A stretch of DNA of 64,000 bases from Nocardia albiluteola. Its GTDB lineage: Bacteria > Actinomycetota > Actinomycetes > Mycobacteriales > Mycobacteriaceae. Both the position numbers and the translations under genes were made by a program. Shown here in pieces: positions 16,457 to 25,220 of this stretch. The DNA is taken from positions 46,646 to 110,645 of the forward strand of contig NZ_JAHKNI010000011.1 in assembly GCF_018860155.1 (NCBI RefSeq), given 5' to 3'. Position 1 is the stretch's first letter. Each line of letters starts with the position of its first letter. The notes beneath the pieces are model-generated. The model was given only the letters and a program-made list of their open reading frames with translations, made no database searches and was not told where the DNA came from.

Positions 16457-18535
16457 ATGACGATCACCGACGCGCCCGTACGCGAGGGCGTACCCGTCGA
16501 ACGAATCGACCCGCCGCGGCGCCCGTCGTGGCGCCGCTGGGTGTGCGGACCGCGCGACCAGTCGCGCTGGGCCCGCCCCTGCCTGTGGACGCTGCTGGTC
16601 ACCGCCGCATTCCTCTACCTGTGGGGTCTGACCCGCAACGGGTGGGCCAACGACTTCTACGCCGCGGCGGTGCAGTCCGGGACGAAAAGCTGGAAGGCGC
16701 TGCTGTTCGGCTCGCTCGACCCGGGCAACTCCATCACCGTCGACAAGCCGCCCGCGGCGATGTGGGTGATGGCCCTGTCGGGACGGTTGCTGGGCTTCGG
16801 TTCGTTCTCGATGCTGCTGCCCGAGGCCCTGATGGGCGTGGCCTCGGTGGCGCTGGTGTACGCGGCGGTGCGGCGCTGGAGCGGTCCGGCCGCCGGTCTG
16901 CTGGCCGGTGCGGCGCTGGCACTCACCCCGGTTGCCGCGCTGATGTTCCGGTTCAACAACCCGGACGCGCTACTGGTTCTGCTGCTGGTGGTGGCCGCCT
17001 ACTGCACGGTGCGCGCGACCGAGAACGGCAGCGGGCGCTGGCTGGCCTTGGCCGGCGTCGCGGTGGGCTTCGGGTTCCTGGCCAAGCTGCTGCAGGCCTT
17101 CCTGGTGCTGCCCGCACTGGGGCTGGTCTTCCTGGTTGCCGCGCCGATCGCCCTGCGGCACCGGATCGTGAAACTGCTGGGCGCGTGCGTCGCGATGGTG
17201 GTATCCGGCGGCTGGTTCGTGGCCCTGGTTGCCCTGTGGCCCAGCGCATCCCGGCCCTACATCGGCGGCTCGACGAACAACAGCCTGCTGGAGCTGGCCC
17301 TGGGATACAACGGCCTGGGCCGGGTGTTCGGCGGCGAAGGCAACGGCGGTGGCGGCGGAATGGGCGGCGGCAGTAACGCATTCGGCGGCAGCACCGGCAT
17401 CACCCGCCTGTTCGGCGCGTCGTTCGGCACCGAGATCTCCTGGTTGCTGCCCGCGGCGCTGATCGGATTGCTTGCGGGCCTGTGGTTCACGCGCCGCACG
17501 CCGCGCACGGGCCGTACCCGGGCGGGCCTGATCCTGTGGGGCGGTTGGCTGCTGGTCACCGGCATCGTCTTCAGCTTCATGCAGGGCACCATCCACCCGT
17601 ACTACATGATCGCGCTGGCGCCCGCCGTCGCGGCGCTGCTGGGCATCGCGGTCACCGAATTATGGCGCGGCAGGAGCCATTTCGCGGCGCGTGGCGTGCT
17701 CGGCGCGATGCTGGCCGCCACCGGAGTCTGGAACTTCGTGCTGCTGGATCGCACGCCCGAGTGGTATCCGGCGCTGCGCTGGATCGTGCTCATCGGCTCG
17801 ATCGTGGTCGCGGCCGTCCTCATCGTCGGCGCGCATCAGCTGGGCCGGCTCACGGTGATCGTCGCCGCGGCGGGCCTGCTGTTCGGACTGGCGGGCTCCA
17901 CCGCGTACACCATCGACACCGTGGCCACGGTGCACACCGGATCGATCCCGACCTCGGGCCCGACTGCCGGACACGGGTTCGGCGGGCCGGGCGGATTCGG
18001 CGGCGGGACGTGGGTTCGGCACAGCGGTTCCGGCACAGGCGATTCGACGGCCTCGGGGATCGCGGCTTCGGGTACGAAAGGCTCGAAGGCGCCCGGCGCA
18101 GGCGGGGCTCCGGGCGCAGCTGCCTTGGGCACGACGACCTCGGGTAATGGTGCGGCGCCCGATGGTCAGGGCGGCTTCGGCGGCGGCTCGGACAACAACA
18201 CCGCCCTGCAGCAACTGGTGAAATCCAGCTCCAACTACCGCTGGGCCGCCGCGGCGATCGGTTCCCAATCGGCGGGCAGCCTCGAATTGTCCACCGGCGC
18301 ATCGGTCATGGCGATCGGCGGCTTCACCGGCAGCGACCCGTCACCGACCCTCGCCCAGTTCGAGCAGTACGTGGCCAACGGCGATATCCACTACTTCATC
18401 GCCGGTGGCGGCCACGGCCCGGGCGGCGGCGATTCGGGTGTGGGATCGCAGATCACCACCTGGGTGGAACAGCACTACACCGCGACCACCGTCGGCGGTA
18501 CCACGGTCTACGACCTGACCAAGCCGATTTCCTGA
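16457..18535 (+). CDS. GT39 (ArnT/PMT-like) membrane glycosyltransferase, copy 2
   Basis: A ~692-residue integral membrane protein strongly similar to the one at 14064. The same elements are seen: ANDFYAAAVQSGTKSW in the first loop, SITVDKPPAAMWVM, SRPYIGGSTNNSLLELALGY, a string of membrane helices, two glycine-rich insertions (about residues 295-315 and 500-585) and the C-terminal soluble domain with VMAIGGFTGSDP. GAGAGGA precedes the ATG at 16457. The paralogue pair straddles tRNA-Gly, so they do not share one simple transcript. Likely polyprenyl-phosphate-sugar-dependent glycosylation outside the membrane, e.g. of cell-envelope glycans; acceptor unknown. Confidence 0.82.
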   Translation: MTITDAPVREGVPVERIDPPRRPSWRRWVCGPRDQSRWARPCLWTLLVTAAFLYLWGLTRNGWANDFYAAAVQSGTKSWKALLFGSLDPGNSITVDKPPAAMWVMALSGRLLGFGSFSMLLPEALMGVASVALVYAAVRRWSGPAAGLLAGAALALTPVAALMFRFNNPDALLVLLLVVAAYCTVRATENGSGRWLALAGVAVGFGFLAKLLQAFLVLPALGLVFLVAAPIALRHRIVKLLGACVAMVVSGGWFVALVALWPSASRPYIGGSTNNSLLELALGYNGLGRVFGGEGNGGGGGMGGGSNAFGGSTGITRLFGASFGTEISWLLPAALIGLLAGLWFTRRTPRTGRTRAGLILWGGWLLVTGIVFSFMQGTIHPYYMIALAPAVAALLGIAVTELWRGRSHFAARGVLGAMLAATGVWNFVLLDRTPEWYPALRWIVLIGSIVVAAVLIVGAHQLGRLTVIVAAAGLLFGLAGSTAYTIDTVATVHTGSIPTSGPTAGHGFGGPGGFGGGTWVRHSGSGTGDSTASGIAASGTKGSKAPGAGGAPGAAALGTTTSGNGAAPDGQGGFGGGSDNNTALQQLVKSSSNYRWAAAAIGSQSAGSLELSTGASVMAIGGFTGSDPSPTLAQFEQYVANGDIHYFIAGGGHGPGGGDSGVGSQITTWVEQHYTATTVGGTTVYDLTKPIS

Positions 18536-18547
18536 TCGCACCACGCG

Positions 18548-18588
18548 ACGACGGGTCTGTGTCCCCCATCCGGATACAGAACCGTCGT
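18548..18588 (+). terminator. Hairpin terminator after glycosyltransferase copy 2
   Basis: Imperfect 17-base arms (18548-18564 and 18572-18588) lie 12 bases after the stop, starting ACGACGG and closing CCGTCGT. No strong T-run follows. Confidence 0.7.
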
Positions 18589-18705
18589 TGTGTGCGACGT
18601 AGTTCAGTCCCGCAGGGTCCGCTGCGCGAAGACGAGGAACCGCTGCCAGATGCCTGGGTTAAGGGTCTGACCTGCGAAGATCTTCGGCACAGCCAAGTCG
18701 CTCGC

Positions 18706-18730
18706 AATGTACGGACAATGCCCGTACATT
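18706..18730. promoter_or_regulatory. Palindromic operator upstream of the toxin-antitoxin operon
   Basis: Perfect 9-base arms AATGTACGG and CCGTACATT are separated by 7 bases, about 100 bases before the antitoxin start. DUF1778 antitoxins bind such palindromes through their ribbon-helix-helix domain and repress their own operon. A second, shorter palindrome (CGAAGATCTTCG, 18675-18686) lies just upstream. Confidence 0.7.
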
Positions 18731-18831
18731 AGGCAGTATCTATTTGGATCACACCACACACGACGCCGAGACTCGTCAGCTTCACCCCCAGCTCACCAGG
18801 CGGTTGTCAGAACCCAAGCGAGGTCACTGCG

Positions 18832-19101
18832 ATGAGCGCCAAGACGGAACGATTCGAGATAAGACTGGCCGAAGACGGCCGCAATCAGATCGAAGCGGCG
18901 GCGTCGGCCGTCGGTGAGACGGTGACGGACTTCGTTCGTAACGCGGCAATGCAACGTGCTGATCAGGTGCTCGCACTGGCCAGTCGCACACTGATGCCCG
19001 CCGAGCAGTTCGACGCCATGATCCGATCGCTGGACACCGCCGACGACGCCCCCGAACTGGCCAAGGCCGTGGCTCGGGGCCGGAGGTTCGTGCGCAAGTG
19101 A
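18832..19101 (+). CDS. DUF1778 (TacA-like) antitoxin
   Basis: An 89-residue protein with an N-terminal ribbon-helix-helix (RFEIRLAEDGRNQIEAAASA) and the segment GETVTDFVRNAAMQRA, typical of DUF1778 antitoxins. The C-terminal part (AEQFDAMIRSLD) would wrap the toxin. It overlaps the GNAT gene by GTGA, the usual arrangement of TacA/TacT and AtaR/AtaT modules. The antitoxin neutralises the acetyltransferase and represses the promoter together with it. Confidence 0.9.
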   Translation: MSAKTERFEIRLAEDGRNQIEAAASAVGETVTDFVRNAAMQRADQVLALASRTLMPAEQFDAMIRSLDTADDAPELAKAVARGRRFVRK

Positions 19102-19604
19102 CTCTGATCTCGACCGGCCTCACGGCCGAACACGACGTGTCACAGTTCGACTGCGGCAAAGAGGTTCTGAACAAGTGGTTGCAGACCAAAGCCCTCGCCG
19201 CGGACAAAGGAATGACGAGCCGGACGTACGTCTGGGTCCTCGACGACGACCCAGCCGTCAGGGCGTACTACTCCATCGCGCCGACCTCGGTCAATCGTGC
19301 CGAAGACGGCATCTCGAGCAATCTGGCAGCTGGAATGCGATCTGTGCCCGCATTCCTCCTCGCCAAGTTCGCCCTCGATTCGTCCCTCCACGGTCAGGGG
19401 TACGGGACCGACCTTCTCATCGACGCCATCTCGAAGATGATGGGAGCCGCGCAGGTGTCGGGCGGCCGGCTCATCGTTGTCGATGCGATCGATGAGTCCG
19501 CGTTCCGCTTCTATCAGAAGTACAACTTCATCCCTGTCGAGAACACGCCAGGTCGCCTTGTCATGAAGATGTCGACCGCTCTCGCAGCGTTTGGCATCGG
19601 CTGA
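19098..19604 (+). CDS. GNAT-family acetyltransferase toxin (TacT-like)
   Basis: A 168-residue GNAT protein starting at a GTG that overlaps the antitoxin stop. It shows FDCGKEVLNKWLQTKAL, where the FxC(G/S)xxxLNxxL pattern marks this toxin group, the core LLAKFALDSSLHGQGYGTDLL with the acetyl-CoA loop (HGQGYG), and the catalytic-region FRFYQKYNFIPV. Toxins of this type acetylate the amino group of aminoacyl-tRNAs (often Gly-tRNA) and block translation. A tRNA-Gly gene nearby is probably coincidence. No truncation is seen, so the module looks intact. Confidence 0.9.
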   Translation: MTLISTGLTAEHDVSQFDCGKEVLNKWLQTKALAADKGMTSRTYVWVLDDDPAVRAYYSIAPTSVNRAEDGISSNLAAGMRSVPAFLLAKFALDSSLHGQGYGTDLLIDAISKMMGAAQVSGGRLIVVDAIDESAFRFYQKYNFIPVENTPGRLVMKMSTALAAFGIG

Positions 19605-19679
19605 CCGGTGGAGTGATGGACTGACCCACGTCGCTTCATTGGCGCGGAAATCAACATGTAGACGGCGGTCGGGCGGACC

Positions 19680-21371
19680 TCAGTCGGCGATCGGGAGGCG
19701 GACGGTGAACTCCGTGCTGCCGGGGACGCTGTCCACGGCGATATCGCCGCCGTGGGCCTTGACGACAGCCGCGACGATGGCCAGGCCCAGGCCGGTGCTG
19801 CCCGCGTGGCGGGAGCGGGAGGAGTCGCCGCGGGCGAAGCGCTGGAAGATCTCCGGCTGCAGGTCGGCGGGGATGCCGGGGCCGTCGTCGCGGACCGTCC
19901 ACACCGCGGCCCCGGCGGCGTCGACGCCGAGCGCGGCGGTGACGGTGGTGCCGGGCGGGGTGTGCACGCGGGCATTGGTCAGCAGATTCGCCAGCACCTG
20001 GTGCAGGCGCGCGGCATCGCCGTCGATCACCACCGGCCGGTCGGGCAGTTTCAGGTCCCAGCGATGATCCGAGCCCGCGATGTGGGCGTCGCTCACGGCG
20101 TCCACGGTGAGCGGGGTCAGGTCGACGGGCCGACGCTCGAGCGGGCGGCCCGAGTCCAGCCGGGCCAGCAGCAGCAGATCCTCCACGAGCCCGGACATGC
20201 GATGTGCCGCGGCATCCACCCGGCTCATCGCGTCGGCCACGGACGGGGACACCTCGTCCCGATTGCGCTGGGCCAGTTCGGTATAGCCGCGGATCGCGGC
20301 CAGGGGCGTGCGCAGCTCGTGGCTCGCGTCGGCGACGAACTGGCGCACGCGAACCTCACTGGCGTGCCGGGCCGAGAGCGCGCCGGCGATGTGGTCGAGC
20401 ATCCGGTTGACCGCGGCGCCGAGTTTGCCGACCTCGGTCCCCGGATCGGCGTCATCGGCCGGAACCCGCACGGGCAGTTCGACTTCCCCGCGGTCCAGCG
20501 GCAGATCGGCGACCCGGGCCGCGGTCGCGGCGACGCGGTCCAGTGGCGCCAGGGCACGGCGGATCACCCAGACCCCCACGGTGACGGCGACGACCAGCGC
20601 GACGAGCGTGACGACGATCGACACCACCAGCGCCCACACGATCGTCGCGTCCACCGATGCCAGCGGCAGGCCCGCGACCACCGTGCCGCCCTTCCAGGTC
20701 GTCGCCGCCACGACGCGATAGCTGCCCGCGCCGTCAAGATCGATCGTGACGGGCTTCGCGTCGGCCGCGACGGCGGCCACCTGCGTGCGAGCCGTGTCCG
20801 ACAGCGCGACCACGCCACCGTCGGTGCCGATTCTCCCTGCGGCCGTGACACTTCCGTGCTCGAGCAGGGCGCCGACGGCATTGGGCTGATTGCCGGGATG
20901 ATCGAGGAAGTTCGGGCCCGGTTCGGACCCGTCGGAATCGGGCGGAGGCGGCGGATGGCCGATGCGGCCGGTGGGCACGGGCCCGACGATCGGTCCGCCG
21001 CCGGATTCGATAACCGCTCGCTTCTCCATGTCGACGAGCTGGGTATCGAGCTGATGTACCAGAAACTGGTGCAGCGCAAGCTCGGTCGCGGCGCCGATGC
21101 CGACCACCACCGTCACCAGCAGCAGCACCTGGCCCACCAGCAGCCGCATCCGCAGCGACCAGCGCCGCGGAGACCACCGCCGGTAGCGGTGAGCGGTGCA
21201 TTCCTCGCCTCGCGCGCCCGCGCGACTGGACATCCTCCGGGCACGAGCCTTTTTCCCCTGGTGCACAACGGATTCCGCCCCCTCGGTCGGCGATCCGGGC
21301 ACGCGCACGGGCCCCAGCGGATACGCCGCGGCCCCCGGCACCGGCGGTTCAGGTAGCAGGTTTGAGGACAT
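19680..21371 (-). CDS. Sensor histidine kinase (TcrY/TrcS-like)
   Basis: A 563-residue membrane kinase. A long basic N-terminus (~75 residues) precedes the first membrane segment (LLVGQVLLLVTVVVGIGAAT). An extracytoplasmic region with a proline run follows, then the second membrane segment (~residues 262-290), a HAMP domain, the phospho-accepting histidine in FVADASHELRTPLAAIRGYT, and the ATPase N, G1 and G2 boxes (NLLTNARVHT, DDGPGIP, GSTGLGLAIV). The start at 21371 overlaps the response regulator gene by 23 bases. An internal start near residue 47 (MSSRAG) is possible. Partner of the regulator at 21349-22107. Confidence 0.9.
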   Translation of the reverse strand: MSSNLLPEPPVPGAAAYPLGPVRVPGSPTEGAESVVHQGKKARARRMSSRAGARGEECTAHRYRRWSPRRWSLRMRLLVGQVLLLVTVVVGIGAATELALHQFLVHQLDTQLVDMEKRAVIESGGGPIVGPVPTGRIGHPPPPPDSDGSEPGPNFLDHPGNQPNAVGALLEHGSVTAAGRIGTDGGVVALSDTARTQVAAVAADAKPVTIDLDGAGSYRVVAATTWKGGTVVAGLPLASVDATIVWALVVSIVVTLVALVVAVTVGVWVIRRALAPLDRVAATAARVADLPLDRGEVELPVRVPADDADPGTEVGKLGAAVNRMLDHIAGALSARHASEVRVRQFVADASHELRTPLAAIRGYTELAQRNRDEVSPSVADAMSRVDAAAHRMSGLVEDLLLLARLDSGRPLERRPVDLTPLTVDAVSDAHIAGSDHRWDLKLPDRPVVIDGDAARLHQVLANLLTNARVHTPPGTTVTAALGVDAAGAAVWTVRDDGPGIPADLQPEIFQRFARGDSSRSRHAGSTGLGLAIVAAVVKAHGGDIAVDSVPGSTEFTVRLPIAD

Positions 21372-22107
21372 ACCCGGCCCCCCGAAGCGTGTGAATCATC
21401 GGATCGCGCCCGCTGTCGATCTTCTTGCGCAGATAGGAGACATACAGTTCGACGATGTTGGAGGTGCCGCCGAAGTCGTAACTCCAGACGCGATCGAGGA
21501 TCTGTGCCTTGCTCAGCACCCGCTTCGGGTTGCGCATGAAGAACCGCAGCAGCTCGAATTCGGTGGAGGTCAACGTGATCGGCTCGCCGGCCCGGGTGAC
21601 CTCGTGGCTGTCCTCGTCCAGCACGAGATCTCCCACGACTATCTGGGCCCCGCTGTCGCGCATGGTGATTCCGGTGCGCCGCAACAGCGCCCGCAGCCGC
21701 AGCACGACCTCCTCGATGCTGAACGGCTTGGTGACATAGTCGTCGCCGCCCGCGGTCAGCCCCGCGATGCGGTCCTCCACCGAATCCTTGGCGGTCAGCA
21801 GCAGCACCGGCAGATGCGGGATCTGTTCGCGCAGCCGGCCCAGGACCTGCAGCCCGGTCATATCCGGCAGCATCACGTCGAGAACCACCACGTCGGGGCG
21901 GGTCTCGCGGGCGCGGGCCATCGCGGTGCGGCCGTCACCAGCCGTGAGCACCTCCCAGCCCTCGAAGCGCAATGCCATCGAGAGCATCTCGGCGAGCATC
22001 GGCTCGTCGTCCACGACCAGCACCGTGACCGGGGTGCCGTCGGCGCGGCGCATCACGGGTCGATCGATCGGGGCATTGGCACTGGTCGTCGCTGTCACAT
22101 CAACCAT
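21349..22107 (-). CDS. OmpR-family response regulator (TcrX/TrcR-like)
   Basis: A 252-residue regulator. The receiver domain has the acidic pair in VLVVDDEPM, the phospho-acceptor Asp in DVVVLDVMLPDMTG and the conserved Lys in DDYVTKPFS. The winged-helix domain ends with YVSYLRKKIDSGRDPMIHTLRGAGY. The ATG at 22107 gives a short N-terminal extension before the receiver. It is divergent from the exported protein at 22305, and the 197-base gap between them is a likely target promoter. Confidence 0.92.
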   Translation of the reverse strand: MVDVTATTSANAPIDRPVMRRADGTPVTVLVVDDEPMLAEMLSMALRFEGWEVLTAGDGRTAMARARETRPDVVVLDVMLPDMTGLQVLGRLREQIPHLPVLLLTAKDSVEDRIAGLTAGGDDYVTKPFSIEEVVLRLRALLRRTGITMRDSGAQIVVGDLVLDEDSHEVTRAGEPITLTSTEFELLRFFMRNPKRVLSKAQILDRVWSYDFGGTSNIVELYVSYLRKKIDSGRDPMIHTLRGAGYVLKPAT

Positions 22108-22304
22108 GATCGGCGGTCGCGCTCGGAGCGAGCTTTGCCTTGGCTGTGCGCAAACTGTGAACCTCACCGGCCGCCCGACACTGCCCGCGAACGGCGCACA
22201 TATCGCGCGCTGGGCCCGCACACAGCGCGCACCTACATTCGCCACCCACGGTGGAGCGAAACCGCCCGGTCCGCCGGGTCCGCACCGCACAGGAGCTTTC
22301 GACG

Positions 22305-23009
22305 ATGACCGATCCCCTACAGCCCGCGAGCCCCGAAGAGCCCGCGGCGAGCCAGCCCGCCTGGGGCGCACCGCAGACCACGCCGTCCCTGTGGACGACA
22401 CGCAAGACCCTCGCGACCGTGGGCGTTGCCGCGGCGATCGCCGCGGTGGGCGGCGGTGTGATCTATGCCGCCTCCGGCAGTTCCACCGGCGACCATCGCG
22501 GCCCGGGCGGCCCCGGCATGAGCATGAACGACCCCGGCATGAACAGTCCCGGCGGCTCGAACAACGGCGGGGGCAGCTTCTCCGGTCCGATGGGCGGGGC
22601 TCTGCACGGCCAGTTCGTCGTCTCGGACGGCAACGGCGACTACACCACCGAGCTGACCCAGACCGGCACCGTCACCGCCGTCTCGGCCGATTCGATCACC
22701 GCCAAGAGCGCCGACAACTACACCCACACTTACACCATCGGATCGGACACGCGCGAAACCTCGGGCGTGAAAGTCGGTGACACGGTGAGCATCCGGGCCA
22801 CCGATGCGAACGGCACGTCCACCACCACCGTCGTCACCGAGGGGACAGCCGCCCGGCCCGGCGGCGGGCGGTGGAACCGGATGGACGGGACGGGTGGCCC
22901 AGGAGCGATGAACGGTGCAGCAGCCCCGAACCAGATGTCCAGCGGCCCCGGCCAATTCGGTCCGGGCGCGGGCAACCCGGCCGCCGACCCGGTCGGCGCG
23001 CCCAACTGA
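22305..23009 (+). CDS. Membrane-anchored/exported DUF5666-like protein
   Basis: A 234-residue protein. A short cytoplasmic start, one membrane segment (LATVGVAAAIAAVGGGVIYA, about residues 45-64), a Gly/Pro/Asn/Met-rich linker, a beta-rich domain (GTVTAVSADSITAKSADNYT, then VKVGDTVSIRA) resembling DUF5666, and a second Gly-rich tail can be seen. AGGAG precedes the ATG. It diverges from the two-component operon and is probably one of its targets. Function unknown; similar domains occur in envelope-stress loci. Confidence 0.72.
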   Translation: MTDPLQPASPEEPAASQPAWGAPQTTPSLWTTRKTLATVGVAAAIAAVGGGVIYAASGSSTGDHRGPGGPGMSMNDPGMNSPGGSNNGGGSFSGPMGGALHGQFVVSDGNGDYTTELTQTGTVTAVSADSITAKSADNYTHTYTIGSDTRETSGVKVGDTVSIRATDANGTSTTTVVTEGTAARPGGGRWNRMDGTGGPGAMNGAAAPNQMSSGPGQFGPGAGNPAADPVGAPN

Positions 23010-23465
23010 TACGCCCGGCCGGTCGGCACCGCGCCGACACCGCCCGGCGCCTCCGTCATCCCGAACGTCCGCACCGGAACGCACTGTGGCCACCGTCGCG
23101 CTGTCGGTTGGGGCGGGCCGATAGTTGCTGTCACACAGCGCATCCTGGCCGGAACTGTCCCGATGGCTACCGAAGCCTCGCACCCCTGAGCCGGTCCGGA
23201 TCGTCGCTGCCTCGCTATGCATCCCGACCGCGCTGGGTATACATCCCGACCGGACCGAGCCGACCGTCACCGCTACACCAACCATCCCGACCGGACCGAG
23301 CCTACCGTCACCGCTACACCAAGCATCCCGGCCTGACCGGACCCGATCATCGCCGCTATACCGGGTATCCCGATCGGGTCGAGCCGGGACGCGGGCAGGT
23401 TAGCACCGCCCATCCGGGGCGAAGGCACGCAGGAGTGACCGGGCTAGCCGAATACCGTTGCGGCA
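23010..23465. other. Intergenic region with a tandem repeat, 456 bases
   Basis: No coding frame is convincing here. Its main content is the 41-base tandem repeat at 23242-23403, listed separately. The region lies between two convergent genes (22305-23009 plus, 23466-24386 minus). Confidence 0.6.
23242..23403. repeat. Tandem repeat, 41-base unit, about four copies
   Basis: Units begin at 23242, 23283, 23324 and 23366, each with (C/T)ATCCCG followed by a CCGGACCGAGCC-like core and CACCGCTACACC. The first two units differ by two bases. The third and fourth are diverged and the last is partial. A half unit starts at 23220. Confidence 0.8.
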
Positions 23466-24386
23466 CTACCCGATCTGGAGCACCAGCTTGCCGTGCGCCC
23501 GGTGCGACCCGCTGAGCTCGAGGGCGGTACGCCAGTCCTCCAGCGGAAATGTGCGGGCCACCGGGACGGAGAACCGACCTTCGGCGGCGAGCTGTGCAAA
23601 TTCGCCCAGCACGTCGTAACGCGGCATCGCGCCGGTGTCCAACGCGGAGCGCACGCCGAGTTCCTTTGCCACCGGGTCGATTCCGAGCGTCAGCACGTGT
23701 TCGGGTTCCTTGACCGTGCGCACGAGTTCAGTCAGCGCGTTGCTGAACGGCGCGGTGTCGAGGGCGAGTTCGACCGGCCCACCCGCCAGCGCCGTCACTC
23801 GTTCCGCCATGCCCTCCCCGTAGCTCGTGACCTCGGCGCCGGCGGCGCGGAGGGCATCGGCGTACGTCTCGCCCGCCGTGGCGATCACGCGGGCGCCGCG
23901 CCCGAGGGCGATCTGCACCGCGGCGTACCCGGTGGTGGTGCCTGCGCCGTGCACGAGCACGGTGGTGCCGGAACCGACGCCGAGCACATCCACGGCCACG
24001 TACGCCGTTCCGACGGCCATCGGCAGCGCGGCGGCGGCCACCGCCTCGAGCCCGGACGGACGCGCGAACCACAGGTCGAGCAGTGCGTACTCGGACGCGC
24101 CCGCGGTCGGACCGGTGAAGGGCGCGGTCCCGAACACCGGATCGCCGATGTCGACCCCGGTCACGTCGTCACCGACGGCGTCGACGGTCCCGGACACCTC
24201 CAGGCCGATCCCGCGCGGCAGGTCGCCGGGGTACAGCCCACCGCACAGCGCCCAGTCGGCCGGGTTCAGTCCGCAGGCCTGCACCGCGATGCGGATCTGG
24301 CCCGAACCGGGGTCCGGGACCGGGGCGTCGTCGATTCGCAGCACGTCGGCCGCCTCTCCGTAGGTGTGAAAGCGAAGGGTGCGCAT
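23466..24386 (-). CDS. Zinc-free medium-chain NADP-dependent oxidoreductase (quinone oxidoreductase family)
   Basis: A ~306-residue medium-chain dehydrogenase/reductase. The N-terminal GroES-like domain has VQACGLNPADWALCGG and GIGLEVSGTVDAVGDDVTGV, and the Rossmann segment has VLVHGAGTTTGYAAVQIALGRG. The catalytic-zinc cysteine and histidine of alcohol dehydrogenases are absent, as in quinone oxidoreductases. The ATG at 24386 has GGGAG eight bases upstream and was preferred over the longer frame. It is divergent from a TetR gene with two operator-like repeats between them, so it is probably induced by the TetR ligand, perhaps an electrophile or quinone. Confidence 0.88.
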   Translation of the reverse strand: MRTLRFHTYGEAADVLRIDDAPVPDPGSGQIRIAVQACGLNPADWALCGGLYPGDLPRGIGLEVSGTVDAVGDDVTGVDIGDPVFGTAPFTGPTAGASEYALLDLWFARPSGLEAVAAAALPMAVGTAYVAVDVLGVGSGTTVLVHGAGTTTGYAAVQIALGRGARVIATAGETYADALRAAGAEVTSYGEGMAERVTALAGGPVELALDTAPFSNALTELVRTVKEPEHVLTLGIDPVAKELGVRSALDTGAMPRYDVLGEFAQLAAEGRFSVPVARTFPLEDWRTALELSGSHRAHGKLVLQIG

Positions 24387-24400
24387 GAGTGATCTCCCAA

Positions 24401-24460
24401 GTGACGACAACATCTGTCGTCACCAACGCTACCAGAGTGACGACAGCATCTGCTGTCGCT
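24401..24460. promoter_or_regulatory. Tandem TetR operators in a divergent promoter
   Basis: Two related sites lie 36 bases apart. The first (24401-24423) has perfect 9-base arms GTGACGACA/TGTCGTCAC around 5 bases. The second (24437-24460) begins with the same GTGACGACA and has the core CGACAGCA-TC-TGCTGTCG. They sit between the oxidoreductase and TetR starts. Confidence 0.78.
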
Positions 24461-24471
24461 AGAATCGCGGC

Positions 24472-25077
24472 ATGGCACGGTGGGAAGGCAATACCCCTGA
24501 TCGGCTCGCAGAGGCGGCCCTGGACCTGTTCGAGGAGCAGGGCTACGACCGCACGACGGTCGCGCAGATCGCGCGGCGCGCGAACCTCACCGAGCGGTCG
24601 TTCTACCGATGGTTCTCCGACAAGCGAGAGGTGCTGTTCGGCGGCGGCCGGGAACTCGAGGAGCACCTCGTCGCCGCCATCGAGGCCGTCCCCGCGGGCA
24701 CGGGTGCGCTGCGCACGCTGCTGACCGCGTGCACCACCGCGACGGCGGTGTTCCGTCCGCGCGAGCACCTGGAGCGGCGCGCGGCGATCATCGCGGCGAA
24801 TCCGCCATTGCGAGAGCGAGAGTTGATCAAGCTCGTCTCGCTGTCCGAGGCCCTCACGGCCGCACTGCTGCGCCGCGGGCACGACCGCGAGACCGCGCGG
24901 CTGGCCACCGATCTCGGGATGGCCGTGATGCGGCTGACCGCCGAGAGGTGCATGGCCGACGAGAATGCCGACTACGCCGAGGTGCTCTGGGCCAGCGCCG
25001 CGGATCTGGTCGCCGTCGCGGCCGACGGCGCACCGAGTGCGATCGCCTCCGGCGAATCACCAGGTTCCGGTACGTAA
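24472..25077 (+). CDS. TetR family transcriptional regulator
   Basis: A 201-residue regulator with a clear N-terminal helix-turn-helix (TTVAQIARRANLTERSFYRWF, split by description) and a C-terminal ligand domain of the TetR_C group found next to oxidoreductases. It starts 12 bases after the second operator copy, so binding there would repress its own transcription and that of the divergent oxidoreductase. No clear Shine-Dalgarno sequence precedes the ATG, which fits a near-leaderless message. Its ligand is unknown. Confidence 0.88.
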   Translation: MARWEGNTPDRLAEAALDLFEEQGYDRTTVAQIARRANLTERSFYRWFSDKREVLFGGGRELEEHLVAAIEAVPAGTGALRTLLTACTTATAVFRPREHLERRAAIIAANPPLRERELIKLVSLSEALTAALLRRGHDRETARLATDLGMAVMRLTAERCMADENADYAEVLWASAADLVAVAADGAPSAIASGESPGSGT

Positions 25078-25220
25078 TCGGCCGTTCCGGACCGGCGCGA
25101 ATCGCGGCGGCCGCCCCGGCGAATCGCCGTGCCGCGGCGTGCTGGAGCCGCGCGGGTCACGGAAGCCGCACAGCCCCTCATGATCAGGACCGAGCCGGGG
25201 TCGGCGCCCCCTGGGCTCGC

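Noticed and set aside
23242..23403. CRISPR array
   Set aside because: The units are contiguous with no unique spacers between constant repeats, and no cas genes are near, so it is a simple tandem repeat.
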